Under the pieces are notes generated by a model. That model ran no database searches, had not been told where the DNA came from, and saw only the letters and a program-made list of their open reading frames with translations. From Petunia secreta (Eukaryota; Streptophyta; Magnoliopsida; Solanales; Solanaceae), in assembly GCA_029990175.1 (NCBI GenBank), contig JARKIP010000035.1, positions 37,524,001 through 37,588,000 on the forward strand: DNA of 64,000 nucleotides, written 5' to 3'. Shown in pieces: positions 31,401 through 42,436 of the stretch. Each line of letters opens with the position of its first letter. Position 1 is the first letter of the stretch. The position numbers were made by a program, and so were the translations under genes.

Positions 31401-33585
31401 TTCTTGGGTTTGTTGTGAGTGCCCAAGGAGTGGAGGTGGATGAGTCTAAGGTAGAGGCCATACGTGATTGGCCTACTCCTACTACCGTGACTCAAGTAAG
31501 GAGCTTTCACGGTCTCGCAAGCTTTTATAGGCGATTTGTGAAGGACTTTAGCTCCATTGCCGCTCCACTCACCGAATTGGTGAAGAAAGACCAACCGTTT
31601 GTTTGGGGAGAGCCTCAAGAGAAGGCCTTCCTTGAGTTGAAAAGTAGGTTGAGTACCGCCCCGCTATTGCAATTGCCCGACTTCGGGAAGGCATTTGAGG
31701 TTGAGTGTGATGCCTCGGGGGTGGGAATTGGTGGTGTATTAATGCAAGATAGCAAACCCATCGCCTACTTTAGTGAAAAGTTGAAAGGGGCCTCCTTGAA
31801 TTATTCGACATATGACAAGGAGTTGTATGCCCTTGTGAGAGCCCTTGCCCATTGGCAACACTATCTTTGGCCTCGTGAGTTTGTAATCAAGAGTGACCAT
31901 GAGTCACTCAAGCATTTGAGAGGCCAAGAGAAGCTCAATAAGAGACATGCCAAGTGGGTTGAATTCATTGAGTCTTTTCCCTATGTGATCCAATACAAGA
32001 AAGGGAAAGACAATGTCGTGGCGGATGCGCTTTCAAGAAAGTTTGCTCTAGCCACATGGGTTTTGAGAGCATTAAATTGATGTATGCTCATGACCCGAAG
32101 CTAAAGAGTGTCCATGACACTCTAGAGAAAGGGGAGAGAGTTGACAAATACCAATGGGTTAATGGTTATATCTTCAAAAATGGTAGAGTGTGCATTCCGG
32201 AGTCCTCTTGGAGAGAGTTGCTTGTGCATGAAGCACATTGCGGGGGACTCATGGGACATTTTGGCACAAGAAAGACTTTGGCCATTCTTCAAGAACAATT
32301 CTATTGGCCAAAGATGAGGGTGCATGTGGAGAAGTTTTGCACTAATTGCCTTGATTGCAAACGTGCCAAATCTAAAGCCCACCCTCATGGGTTGTATACC
32401 CCTCTCCCCGTACCTACTAGTCCGTGGTTGGATATCTCAATGGATTTTGTGATGGGATTACCAAGGACTAGAGGGGGCCATGATAGCATTTATGTTGTTG
32501 TGGATAGGTTCTCCAAAATGGCTCATTTCATTCCGTGCAAGAAATGTGATGATGCACAACATGTGGCAACTTTGTTTATTGAAAATGTTTTGAAGTTGCA
32601 TGGTGTGCCTCAAACGATAGTGAGTGATAGGGACACTAAGTTCCTAAGTCATTTTTGGAGGTGTTTATGGGGTGCTTTAGGCACCAAACTCTTGTTTTCC
32701 ACGTCCCACCACCCCCAAACCGATGGGCAAACGGAAGTGGTAAACCGAACCTTGGGTGCTCTTCTTAGAGCCATGACTCGAGGTAAGGCCGGGACTTGGA
32801 TTGATCGTCTACCTCTTATGGAGTTTGCCTACAATCGCACATTGCATAGCATGATAGGCATGACTCCATTCGAGTGTGTTTATGGATTTAACCCCTTGAT
32901 TCCCCTTGATCTAACCCCTTTGCCAAGGGAAATGGTTGTTAATTTTGAAGGTAAAGCTAGAGCCAAGGCTTTGGTTGAGATCCATGCAAAGGCGAAGAAG
33001 AACTTGGAGGAAACTTATGCTAAGGTTGCCTCCAAGAAAAACAAAGGCCGCAAGAAGGTGGAACTCAAGAAGGGTGACTATGTTTGGGTGCACTTCCGGA
33101 AAGAAAGGTTTCCAAACCTAAGGAAAGGGAAGTTGGCACCCCGGGGAGATGGACCATTCCAAGTGCTCTCGAAGATAAACAACAATGCCTATGTGGTCGA
33201 CTTGCCAAGTGAGTATCAAGTTTCTAATACTTTCAATGTTTGTGACTTGGTTCCTTTGGATGTAGGTAATGAAGAGGTCGTGCATGATGATGAAGAGGTT
33301 GTGGATGATGCTTCGATTTCGAGGACGAAATCCTCTCAAGAAGGGGAGGATGATAAGACCCAAACCCCCTCAAGACCCTTCACCCGGAGTCAAGCCAAGT
33401 TGATCCAAGATGCTCACCTTTACTTGGTATGGAAGGGTATGGAAGAAGGCCCCGAGAGCAACTTGAAGACCATACTTTGGTGTACCATGGAGGGAGGACC
33501 CTCTAGGATACTTGGAGAGGCCCAAGAGACCCAAAATGAGACATCCCAAGGGGCTCCAGAACAAGGCGGAGCGCCTCCCAGCTGA
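28463..33585 (+). pseudogene. C1 gag-pol, frameshifted by a 19-bp deletion
   Basis: ATG 28463; CCHC knuckle at codons 446-459, protease Asp at codon 551, RT YFDD at codon 934 (31262-31273), RNase H complete. At about 32056, just after the RNase H domain ([10 protein letters not shown]), 19 bases present in C2 are missing; the frame ends at 32078-32080. The integrase continues in another frame from 32056 to the stop at 33583-33585, with zinc finger, D, D and E motifs intact and the tail in the 3' LTR. The deletion separates integrase from the rest. Bases 28790-29050 match family A gag, whereas 29060-29300 match B2, so this copy is a mosaic. Confidence 0.92.
33338..33350 (+). other. C1 polypurine tract
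   Basis: AAGAAGGGGAGGA directly before the 3' LTR, in frame with pol. Confidence 0.9.
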
Positions 33586-34176
33586 GGCGGGGCGCCTCCC
33601 AAAATCCAGAGGCATGAAAGGCTCAGGGCGGACCGCCTCCCAGCCTAGGCGACCGCCTCCCTCAGATCCAGAGGAGTGAAGTCTGCTGGGCGGCCGCCTC
33701 TCCCTACTAGGCGGACCGCCTACCCCTGTGACCCACATGCGGGATTTTTAATGACTTTTATTTGAACTTCCAACTTTAGCCCTGCGTGGCCTTATTTGTT
33801 TTAGCCCACTTTGGGGGTATTTTAGGCCTTTTATTTAGACCTAAGTGAAGCCTATAAATACTTCACTTAGCCTCTTTAAATGGGTAGCTAACTTTGATGA
33901 TTGAACAAACACTTTGTGTTGAGAGTTGAACTCTTGGAATTGAATGAATGAAACCTTGATGGGACTTGTTTTTCCTCTAGCGGATCTAGATGAATTCCAA
34001 TCCCCCCCGATCATTCTACTTGCGTGCTCACGTTAGCTCGAGGGTAGTTGCTTAGTGTAGGTGTTCTTGTCATTCTCTCGGGGTGTAACGGAACAAGTTC
34101 TCCGTTGCTACTTGGGATTATCGTACGAGCTACGTCTCGCTTTTATCTTTTCGTTTCCGCATTTTGATTCTTATCA
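33351..34176 (+). repeat. C1 3' LTR
   Basis: 826 bp, encodes the polyprotein tail with RPFTRSQAK up to the stop at 33583-33585, which falls inside the first palindrome pair. Followed by AGCAC. Confidence 0.95.
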
Positions 34177-34181
34177 AGCAC

Positions 34182-34652
34182 ATTCCAGGCGCCCCTCCCA
34201 GCCCCAGGCGCCCCTCCTAGCTACTGAATTTATGTTTCTTTGACTGTTTTGCCCTACGTGGCTTATTTGGTGAACCTTATTAGTAAGGGTAATTAAGTCT
34301 TTGTGTAAGCTTGGGAAAACACTATAAATACCCAAGCCTAGCTTATTTTACACTTAGCTTATTATTGATATTGATGAATGTTGAACATTGAACATGAGCA
34401 TGGCTCTTGGTATTGAATGAAACCCTTTGATCTTGGACTTGTATGTCTTCTAGCGGATCTAGATGAATACTCTTCCTCTCCGACCATTCTACTTGCGTGC
34501 TCGCGTTAGCTCGAGGGTAGTTGCATAGCGTAGGTGTTCTTGTCCTTCTCTCGGGGTGTAGCGGAACAAGTTCTCCGTTGCTACTTGGGATTAGAGATCG
34601 AGTTACGTCTCGTTCTTTATCTTTTACTTTCCGCGTTTGATTTCCTACATCA
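34182..34652 (+). repeat. B2 3' LTR, right part
   Basis: Remaining 471 bp of the B2 LTR after C1, with the last palindrome pair, TATA box and the CTACATCA end. Followed by target duplication GTATA (34653-34657), where A1 gag resumes. Confidence 0.95.
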
Positions 34653-34657
34653 GTATA

Positions 34658-37600
34658 GCTTCACAATTGAGATTGCATGCTTGTCTTTCACTTCAAGAAG
34701 TCCTTGATGCCGCTATTCAAGTCGAGCAATGGCTTGACAAAGAGAAGTCCAACCGTTACAAGAGTAACACTTCTACTTCCATGACCAAGCAAAAGGATTG
34801 GAAAAATCCTACTCCCAATGCAAGATTCACAAATGCGAGTGGCCCTACTGGAGCAAGTGCTAGCAAAGATGTGAAGAAGCCGTTTGAGAAGTACATACCC
34901 AATGTTGGAGGTAATTCTAAAACCCAATTGAATACTCCTACTTCTTCTTCCATTCAATGTCACAAATGCAAGGGGTATGGACACTTTGCTAAGGAATGTC
35001 CTACGAAAAGGACCATGGTTGTTATTGGTGATAGTGCTTATGAGCAAGAGAGTGAGCCGGAGGGAGATGAGGGAGTAGAGGGAGATGAGGGAGTAGAGGA
35101 GGATGATCAAGATGATACGGTAGAGGTTGAGGAACCTCATACTTTTCTAGTTGTGAGGAGGAGCTTAGGAGCTATGATTGTGGAGGATGGTGAAGCCTTG
35201 CAAAGAGAAAACCTATTCCATACTAGGTGTCGTGTTAAGGGTGTTGTGTGCTCTATGATCATTGACTCCGGGAGTTGTACTAATGTTGTGAGTCAATCTC
35301 TTATAACCCAATTGAAATTTCCTACCGTGAAACACCCCAAACCATATCGATTGCAATGGCTTAGTTAATGTGGGGAGTTAAAGGTAGTGAAACAAGCAAT
35401 GATCAAGTTCAAAATGGGTAGTTATGTTGATGAGCACTTGTTCGACGTTGTGCCCATGCAAGCTTACCACCTTCTCTTTGGAAGGCCTTGGCAATTTGAT
35501 CGACAAGCGGTTCATGACGGGCGTGTCAACACTTACACGCTCCAACATGAAGGAAGGAAATTTGTGTTGAAGCCCCTAACTCCCAAACAAGTGAGTGATG
35601 ACTACAACCGGATGAGGGAGTTGAGGGAGTTGGCAAAGGCCAAGTCAATCATTGAGACTAGCCTTTGTCCAAAAGCATGGTGGCAATCCCACATTCTTCT
35701 TCTACCGGTGGCATTTGTGCCATGATGCAACCGGGCGAGATCTTAAAAGGGAATGATGGCACCAAGTTTCTCCTATGCCTAGTGCACAAAGGTATGATCC
35801 TAAACTCTAATTGTGATTTTTCTTCTAACCCTTTGCCTAGTGTGTTTGAGAATGTCTTGAAGGATTTTGGGGACATGTTCCCGGATGAGATGCCGGATGG
35901 ATTACCTTCTTTGAGGGGTATTGAACATCAAATAGACTTTGTCTCGGGATCCCAAATCCCGAACAAGCCGGCTTATAGGAGCAATCCGGAGGATACAAGA
36001 GAATTGCAAAAGCAAGTTGATGAATTGCTCACTAAAGGCTTGGTGAGGGAGAGCTTGAGTCCTTGTGCCGTACCCGTGATCCTTGTTCCCAAAAAAGATG
36101 GCACTTGGAGGATGTGCGTTGATTGTCGGGCCGTGAATAAAATAACGGTAAAGTACCGTCATCCTATTCCCCGACTTGATGATATGTTAGATGAATTGAG
36201 TGGTTCATGTGTGTTTAGCAAAATTGACCTTAGGTCCGGTTACCATCAAATCCGGATGAAACCCGGTGATGAATGGAAAACCGCATTCAAGACCAAGTTT
36301 GGTCTCTATGAATGGTTGGTGATGCCCTTTGGGCTCTCCAATGCACCTAGCACTTTCATGAGGCTAATGAACCATGTTCTAAAGCCATTCATCAACAAGT
36401 TTGTGGTCGTCTATTTTGACGATATATTGATCTATAGCAAATCAATAGACGACCATGTTGATCACCTTAGGCAAGTGCTTGAAAAGTCTAGAGCCGAAAA
36501 GCTCTATGCTAATTATAACAAGTGTGCCTTTGGTGTTGAGAAGGTAGTCTTCCTTGGGTTTGTTGTGAGTGCCCAAGGAGTGGAGGTGGATGAGTCTAAG
36601 GTAGAGGCCATACGTGATTGCCTACTCCTACTACCGTGACTCAAGTGAGGAGCTTTCATGGTCTTGCTAGCTTTTATAGACGATTTGTGAAAGACTTTAG
36701 CTCCATTGCCGCTCCACTCACCGAATTGGTCAAGAAAGACCAAACTTTTGTTTGGGGAGAGCCTCAAGAGAAGGCCTTCCATGAGTTGAAAAGTAGGTTG
36801 AGTACCGCCCCTCTATTGCAATTGCCCGACTTCGGAAAGGCATTTGAGGTTGAATGTGATGCCTCGGGGTAGGAATTGGTGGTGTTTTAATGCAAGATAG
36901 CAAACCCATCGCCTACTTTAGTGAGAAATTGAAAGGGGCCTCCTTGAACTATTCTACATATGACAAGGAGTTGTATGCCCTTGTGAGAGCCCTTGCCCAT
37001 TGGCAACACTATCTTTGGCCTCGAGAATTTGTAATCAAGAGTGACCATGAGTCACTCAAGCATCTAAGAGGCCAAGAGAAGCTCAATAAGAGACATGCCA
37101 AGTGGGTTGAATTTATTGAGTCTTTTCCATATGTTATTCAATACAAAAAAGGGAAAGAAATTGTTGTGGCGGATGCGCTTTCGAGAAAGTTTGCTCTAGC
37201 CACCACCCTAGCCTCCAAGCTCATGGGTTTTGAGAGCATTAAATTGATGTATGCTCATGACCCTAAGCTAAAGAGCATTCATGAAGCTCTTGAAAAGGGG
37301 GAAAGGGTTGAAAAATACCAATGGGTTAATGGATATATCTTTAAAAATGGTAAAGTGTGTGTTCCCGAGTCCTCTTGGAGGGAATTGTTGATTCGTGAAG
37401 CTCATTGTGGGGGCTTGATGGGACACTTTGGGAGAAACAAGACCTTGGCCATTCTCATGGAACAATTCCATTGGCCAAAGATAGGGGTCCAAGTTGAAAA
37501 GCTTTGCAAAAATTGACTTGAGTGCAAGCATGCGAAATCTAAAGCTAACCCCCATGGTTTGTATACTCCTCTCCCCGTGCCTACTAGTCCGTGGGTTTAT

Positions 37601-38741
37601 ATATCAATGGATTTTGTGATGGGATTACCACGGTCTAGGGGGGGCCATGATAGCATTTATGTTGTCGTGGATAGGTTCTCCAAAATGGCGCACTTCATTC
37701 CGTGCAAGAAGTGTGATGATGCACAACATGTTGCCTCCTTGTTCATTGACAATGTCTTGAAATTGCATGGTGTGCCTCAAACCATTGTAAGTGATAGGGA
37801 CTCCAAGTTCCTAAGCCACTTTTGGAGAAGTTTGTGGGGTGCCCTTGGCACCAAGCTCTTGTTCTCTACGTCTCACCACCCACAAACGGATGGGCAAACC
37901 GAGGTGGTAAACTGGACTTTGGGTGCTCTTCTAAAGGCCATGACCCGAGGTAAGGCCGGGACGTGGGTTGATAAACTTCCTCTCATGGAGTTTGCCTACA
38001 ATCGTACATTGCATAGCTTGATTGGCATGACTCCATTTGAATGTGTGTATGTTTATAATCCCTTGATTCCCCTTGATCTAACCCCTTTGCCAAGGGAAAT
38101 GGTTGTTAATTTTGAAGGGAAAAGCTGAGCAAAGGCTATGGTTGAACTTCATGCTAAAGCCAAGAAGAACTTGGAGGAGGCCTATGCAAAGGTTGCTTCC
38201 AAGAAGAACAAGGGAAGGAAGAAGCTTGAGCTCAAAAAGAGAGATTGGGTGTGGGTGCACTTCCGTAAAGAGAGGTTTCCAAACCTAAGGAAAGGGAAGT
38301 TGGCACCCCGTGGAGATGGACCTTTTCAAGTGCTTTCCAAGATCAACAACAATGCCTATGTGATTGATCTACCTGGTAAGTACAATGTGTCTAATACTTT
38401 TAATGTGACTGACTTGACCCCTTGTGATGTAGGAGATGGTGATGTAGGAGATGGTTTCGAGGACGAAACCTTCCCAAGAAGGGGAGGATGATGCGGGGCA
38501 TACCTCAAGGCCGTTCACTAGGAGTCAAGCAAAGTTGATTCAAGACACCCATCTTTACTTGACTTGGAGAGACATGGATGAAGGTTTCGAGAGTAGCCGG
38601 AAGATCATGCTTTTGAGTGCCATGGATGGTGGATCACTTAGGCCACTTGAAGAGGCATCCGGAGCACGTTTGGAAGCAAATCAAGAAGCCACAGGAACGG
38701 GCGGACCGCCTACTCAACTAGGCGGGCCGCCTACTTTTTGA
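34658..38741 (+). pseudogene. A1 gag C-terminus, protease, RT, RNase H and integrase, heavily broken
   Basis: Continues A1 after B2. CCHC knuckle at 34958-34999, protease Asp at 35264 in IIDSGSC, RT YFDD at 36412-36423, RNase H near 36860, integrase from about 37390. Lesions against the paralogues: TAA 35366-35368; one-base losses near 35663, 36620 and 36869; TGA 37514-37516; TGA 38126-38128; and a frame change near 38450 before the tail. The tail with RPFTRSQAK is read in another frame (38451-38741) into the 3' LTR. A 15-bp direct duplication (GATGTAGGAGATGGT) lies near 38427-38456. With the TGA at 18372 this is at least eight disabling changes. Confidence 0.9.
38476..38488 (+). other. A1 polypurine tract
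   Basis: AAGAAGGGGAGGA directly before the 3' LTR. Confidence 0.9.
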
Positions 38742-39326
38742 GCACCCTCTGGATCTTGCCCAGGCGGACCGCCTCTGTAAAACGGGCGGACCGCCTACTC
38801 CAAAGAGGCTGGCCGCCCACTCCAAGTAGGCTGACCGCCTACTCCAAAGGGCTGGGCGCCTAGTGGGGCGCCTACTTTGCTGAAGGGTGCGGGAATTCCT
38901 AGTTTTATGCTATGTTTTGGACAACTATAGCCCTACGAGGCCTTTATTGTTTTAACCCACTTTAGGGGTATTTTTGAGCTTTCATTACATGTAAGTGAAG
39001 TCTATAAATACTTCACAAACCTCTTCAAACCTCAACTTACCTTGAATTTTATGAATGATGAAAAGAATCTATCTCTTGTTTGGAGAACCCTTTGTCTTGG
39101 TTGCTTGAATTCACTAGTGGAACCTAGTTGAGTCTTGAACCGAAAACCCGATCATTCTACTTGCGAGTCCCGGGTGCGATTCGAGGGTGGTTGCATAGTG
39201 TAGGTCCTTTTTAACACCGATACGAGGGTATCTCTGGACAAGTTCCCCGGGGTTACTTCGTAGGGAGTTCGAGTAGTGTCTCGCTCTCTATCTTTTGTTT
39301 TCCGCGTTTAGTTTTGATCCTTATCA
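38489..39326 (+). repeat. A1 3' LTR
   Basis: 838 bp; about ten substitutions and no indel against 719-1556 by eye. TATA box at 39003-39010. Followed by ACCTG (39327-39331). Confidence 0.95.
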
Positions 39327-39331
39327 ACCTG

Positions 39332-40705
39332 AAGGGTTGAATCACAATAAAGCTTTGCACGTCACTGTCAAATACAAAGACTGGTTCGTGGGAAGAGTTC
39401 TGATCGACGGAGGTTCCGGTCTGACATATGTCCGTTCATCACTCTGAAAAGAATTGGGATCGACTAAAGCAAGATAAGGGAAAGAGACGTGAAGGTTAAG
39501 GCATTTAATGGGTCACAAAGAAACACCATTGGGGAGATCGACCTAACTATCATGGTTGGCCCTGTGGAGTTCACTGCTGAGTTCCATGTCATGGACATCT
39601 CTACTTCCTACAATCTGCTACTAGGGAGGCCTTGGATCCATGTGGCTGGTGCGGTGCCTTCTACATTGCACCAAACTGTGAAGTTCGAATGGAATCACAA
39701 AGAGGTAGTAGTGTTCGGAGAGGGGAAAAATTCTATCTACAATGAGTAAACCATACCAGCAATTGAAGGGAGTACTCCTGATGGGCAGACATTCTATACT
39801 GTAGAGCTTGTGGGAGCACTACAAGGCACTCGAAGAGGGCGTCACAAGAACTACCATTCAAGTTGGAATCCTACGGACATGGTCCAAGGAGGTTACACTG
39901 CACATTTTGCTCCCAAGTTGTTCAACACACCGCCTGGGGTTGAAGAAAGAAAGAGGAGCTTTTACAGTGCTTATTGGGATAGTCGAGACAAAGGCTACGA
40001 AGGAAGAAACTTGGTTTGGGAACCAGTCATGTCTGACTGGGGAGTGCCATCACGAGAATTTCGTGAAACCCTACCAACTAAGACCGAGAAGCGGCCAATG
40101 TACTCGCCCAATGCTCGTCCCAATTGGAAATGCATCTCTGAAGAAACAAAAGGAAAACAAGTGTGGATACCCAAAGCACCCGAATCTATGGAAGTAGTGA
40201 TCGGCGAGCCATATGTACTCCCACAGCCTGCAAAGAAGCCCAGAGACTAGGTCATAGGCATCATGATCAAGCAAGGCTACGAGCCTGGCAAAGGCTTGAG
40301 CAAGAACTTGGATGGCATGGTCGAGCCAATCAGAATTGTGATGAGGCCCGACAATGAGAAGGCTGGCATAGGGTACGTTGTGACCTATGAAAAGAGCATG
40401 GAAGAAGCGTCACTGGATTTCAAGTTCTACAAGAAAAGCACTAAGACTCTCCTGCATATCTTCGTCTCGTCTGGATACTTGGATGGTCGAAAAGGGGAGG
40501 TGTCCGCAGCACAAGGAGTGGAACCGAAAGTAGCTGATGCTGAAGAGGATCTGCTGGCAAGAATACAAAATCTATTAATAGCTGATGAAGACTGTTGTGT
40601 GATCCTAGAAGAACATGTTGAACCTCCTGGACTGACAAAGGCTGGATCTGGAGCAACACTGAATAATTGGATCAGCAACCGGGCCCGAGCTTACCGTAGA
40701 CCTTG
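39332..40705 (+). pseudogene. H0 protease and G-patch-like region, broken
   Basis: Protease motif LIDGGSG near 39400 (Tat elements use a DGGS-type active site), then a one-base loss near 39424 that shifts the frame. The second half of the protease reads in 39489-39746 (SYNLLLGRPWIH), followed by TAA 39747-39749. The same frame continues through 39810-40250, TAG 40251-40253, and into 40263-40706, which starts with a glycine-rich G-patch-like motif (GYEPGKGLSKNL). Such a motif between protease and RT is known from some retroelements; its role here is inferred. The open reading ends at TAG 40707-40709. Confidence 0.75.
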
Positions 40706-40916
40706 GTAGAGCTGGGGGGATAAAATGTTATTTTTATGTTTTCAAAAAAAATAATAAAACCCGACTCTAAGTCGTGGAGTTTGCATTTTTCTTTCTTATT
40801 GCACATGTCTCCCAACAAACTTTGTTTTGCAAGGATTCATAAATAAAATGTCGTATTATTTCCCGTTTAAACTCTTTGCTTTAATCTTTTAATTTTGCAA
40901 TATCTTACTTTTTCAG
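40706..40916 (+). other. Putative intron between H0 protease and RT
   Basis: A 211-bp AT-rich stretch separates the protease/G-patch frame from the RT frame. It starts with GTAGAG at 40706, contains T-rich runs and TTTAATC/TTTTAAT branch-like strings, and ends in TTACTTTTTCAG at 40916. Removing exactly 40706-40916 eliminates the TAG at 40707 and joins the upstream frame to the RT frame (40918 onward, open through 41616) without a shift. Ogre elements of the Tat lineage are known to splice an intron in this position. The splice sites are inferred, not observed. Confidence 0.6.
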
Positions 40917-42436
40917 CAATCATACTAATAATCCCATTGAGTCTACAATCGCAACGTGTAATGAAACAATGGAGATTGGAGAAGCTAGAGCTGATTTTGA
41001 TGAAACTACACTAGAAGAAATTGAGAGATTTGAAAACAAATCCAAGCCAAACCTTGAGGAGACCGAGGTGATAAGCTTAGGAGATGAGAAAGTTGTGAAA
41101 GAGACAAGGATCAGTGTACATCTTAATGCCGAAGACAAAAGGCGATATACTGAGTTCCTTAGAGAATATGAGGACATATTCGCCTGGTCATACCATGACA
41201 TGACTGGCATAAGCACGGATGTGGTAGCTCACAAATTACCCATCAATTCGGGCTTCCCGCCAGTCAAACAAAAGGTCCGAACCTTCAAATTATCGGTTCT
41301 GTTGAAGATTGGTGAAGAAGTGACTAAGCAGCTCAATGCGGGGATTCTGAAAATAGTCAAGTATCCAACTTGGTTGGCCAACATTGTCTCAGTGCCGAAG
41401 AAAGATGGAAAACTCCGAGTTTGTGTGGACTACAGAGATCTGAATAGAGCAAGTCCGAAGGATGATTTTCCGCTACCAAACATACATATCCTGATTGACA
41501 ATTGTGCAAGGCATGAACTACAATCCTTCGTAGACTGTTTCGCCGGTTATAATCAAGTGCTCATGGATGAGGAGGATGCCGAGAAGACAGCTTTCACTAC
41601 ATCTTGGGGAACTTAATGCTATAAGGTTATACCATTCGGCTTGAAGAATGCTGGGGCAACTTACATGAGGGCTATGACAATTATGTTCCACGACCTAATG
41701 CACAATGAGATTGAAGTCTATGTGGATGATGTGATCATCAAATCAAAGAAGGTTTTGGAGCACCTTGACAACTTGCACAAGTTCTTCAATTGCTAGCGAA
41801 AGTACAACTTGAAGCTAAATCCGGCAAAATGTGGATTTGGTGTCCCGGCGGGGAAGCTCTTGGGTTTCATCGTCAGTAGAAGGGGTATCGAGTTGGATCC
41901 GTCCAAGATCAAAGACATCAAAGAATTGCCACCCCCAAGAAGCAAGAAAAAGGCTATGAGCTTCCTAGGAAGGCTCAATTACATCAGCCGTTTCATAGCA
42001 AAAAGGCATTTGTGATTTGTGAGCCAATCATAAAGTTTCTAAAGAAAGACGTGGCGATCGAGTGGACAGTAGATTGCAAAAAGGCATTTGATCGAATCAA
42101 GGAATATTTGTCGTGCCCCTCTGTACTAGTCCCACCTGAGCCTGGGCGACCTTTGATCTTATATCTGTCCATGGTAGACTCGGCCTTTGGTTACGTACTG
42201 GGGCAACATGATTCAACTGGGAGAAAGGAACAAGCCATATATTATCTAAGCAAGAAGTTCACTCCTTATGAAGCCAAGTACACGTTGCTGGAGCGCACGT
42301 GTTGCGCGCTGACATGGATAGCACAGAAGTTGAGGCACTACTTGACATCCTACTCAACGTTGCTGATATCAAGGATGGACCCCCTCAATAGCATTTTCTA
42401 AAAACCAATGCCTACTGGAAAGCTGGCTAAATGGCA
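40917..42436 (+). pseudogene. H0 reverse transcriptase and start of RNase H, broken
   Basis: RT fingers and palm with KKDGKLRVCVDYRDLN near 41398, catalytic YVDD at 41719-41730, and LGFIVSRRGIELDPSK in the connection. Stops at 41614-41616 and within 41790-41800 (TAG), and a frame change near 42012 (overlapping frames 41809-42015 and 42012-42401). The first RNase H reads to TAA at 42399-42401. C2 is inserted at 42436 just after the KLAKWH motif. Confidence 0.85.

Larger units (their letters stand above)
26378..34176 (+). mobile_element. C1: Ty3/Gypsy retrotransposon, family C, inside the B2 3' LTR
   Basis: 7799 bp with two 826-bp LTRs (26378-27203 and 33351-34176) that start TGATAAGACCC and end CTTATCA and look identical. 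Target duplication AGCAC at 26373-26377 and 34177-34181. The coding region is complete except for a 19-bp deletion near 32056. The youngest insertion on this branch of the nest. Confidence 0.96.
19134..34652 (+). mobile_element. B2: Ty3/Gypsy retrotransposon, family B, inside A1 gag; host of C1
   Basis: 5' LTR 19134-19923 (790 bp); 3' LTR in two parts, 26059-26377 and 34182-34652, also 790 bp once C1 and its AGCAC duplication are removed. Target duplication GTATA at 19129-19133 and 34653-34657. Net length about 7.7 kb. LTRs look identical and the polyprotein is open, so B2 was recently active; the only visible damage is C1 in its 3' LTR. Confidence 0.96.
719..39326 (+). mobile_element. A1: Ty3/Gypsy retrotransposon, family A, host of nested B1 and B2
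   Basis: Bounded by two 838-bp LTRs (719-1556 and 38489-39326) that start TGATGCGGGGC and end TTATCA, with target duplication ACCTG on both sides. Removing B1 and B2 with their duplications leaves about 7.6 kb, a normal length for this group. Order: LTR, primer site, leader, gag, protease, RT, RNase H, integrase, polypurine tract, LTR. The LTRs differ at about 10 positions by eye (about 1.2%), yet the coding region has at least eight lesions, so the copy was probably already defective when it inserted. Confidence 0.95.
39332..42436 (+). mobile_element. H0 segment 2 of 3: protease, G-patch-like region, intron-like gap, RT
   Basis: Resumes H0 after A1 and ends at the TGGCA target (42432-42436) of C2. 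Contains the protease, a spacer region, a G-patch-like motif, a 211-bp gap with splice-site features, and RT. Confidence 0.88.

Noticed and set aside
719..39326. Misassembly as the cause of the long nested structure
   Set aside because: Seven exact 5-bp duplications, equal LTR lengths within pairs (apart from one explained deletion) and continuous host frames across the junctions argue for real insertions. Long reads would settle it.
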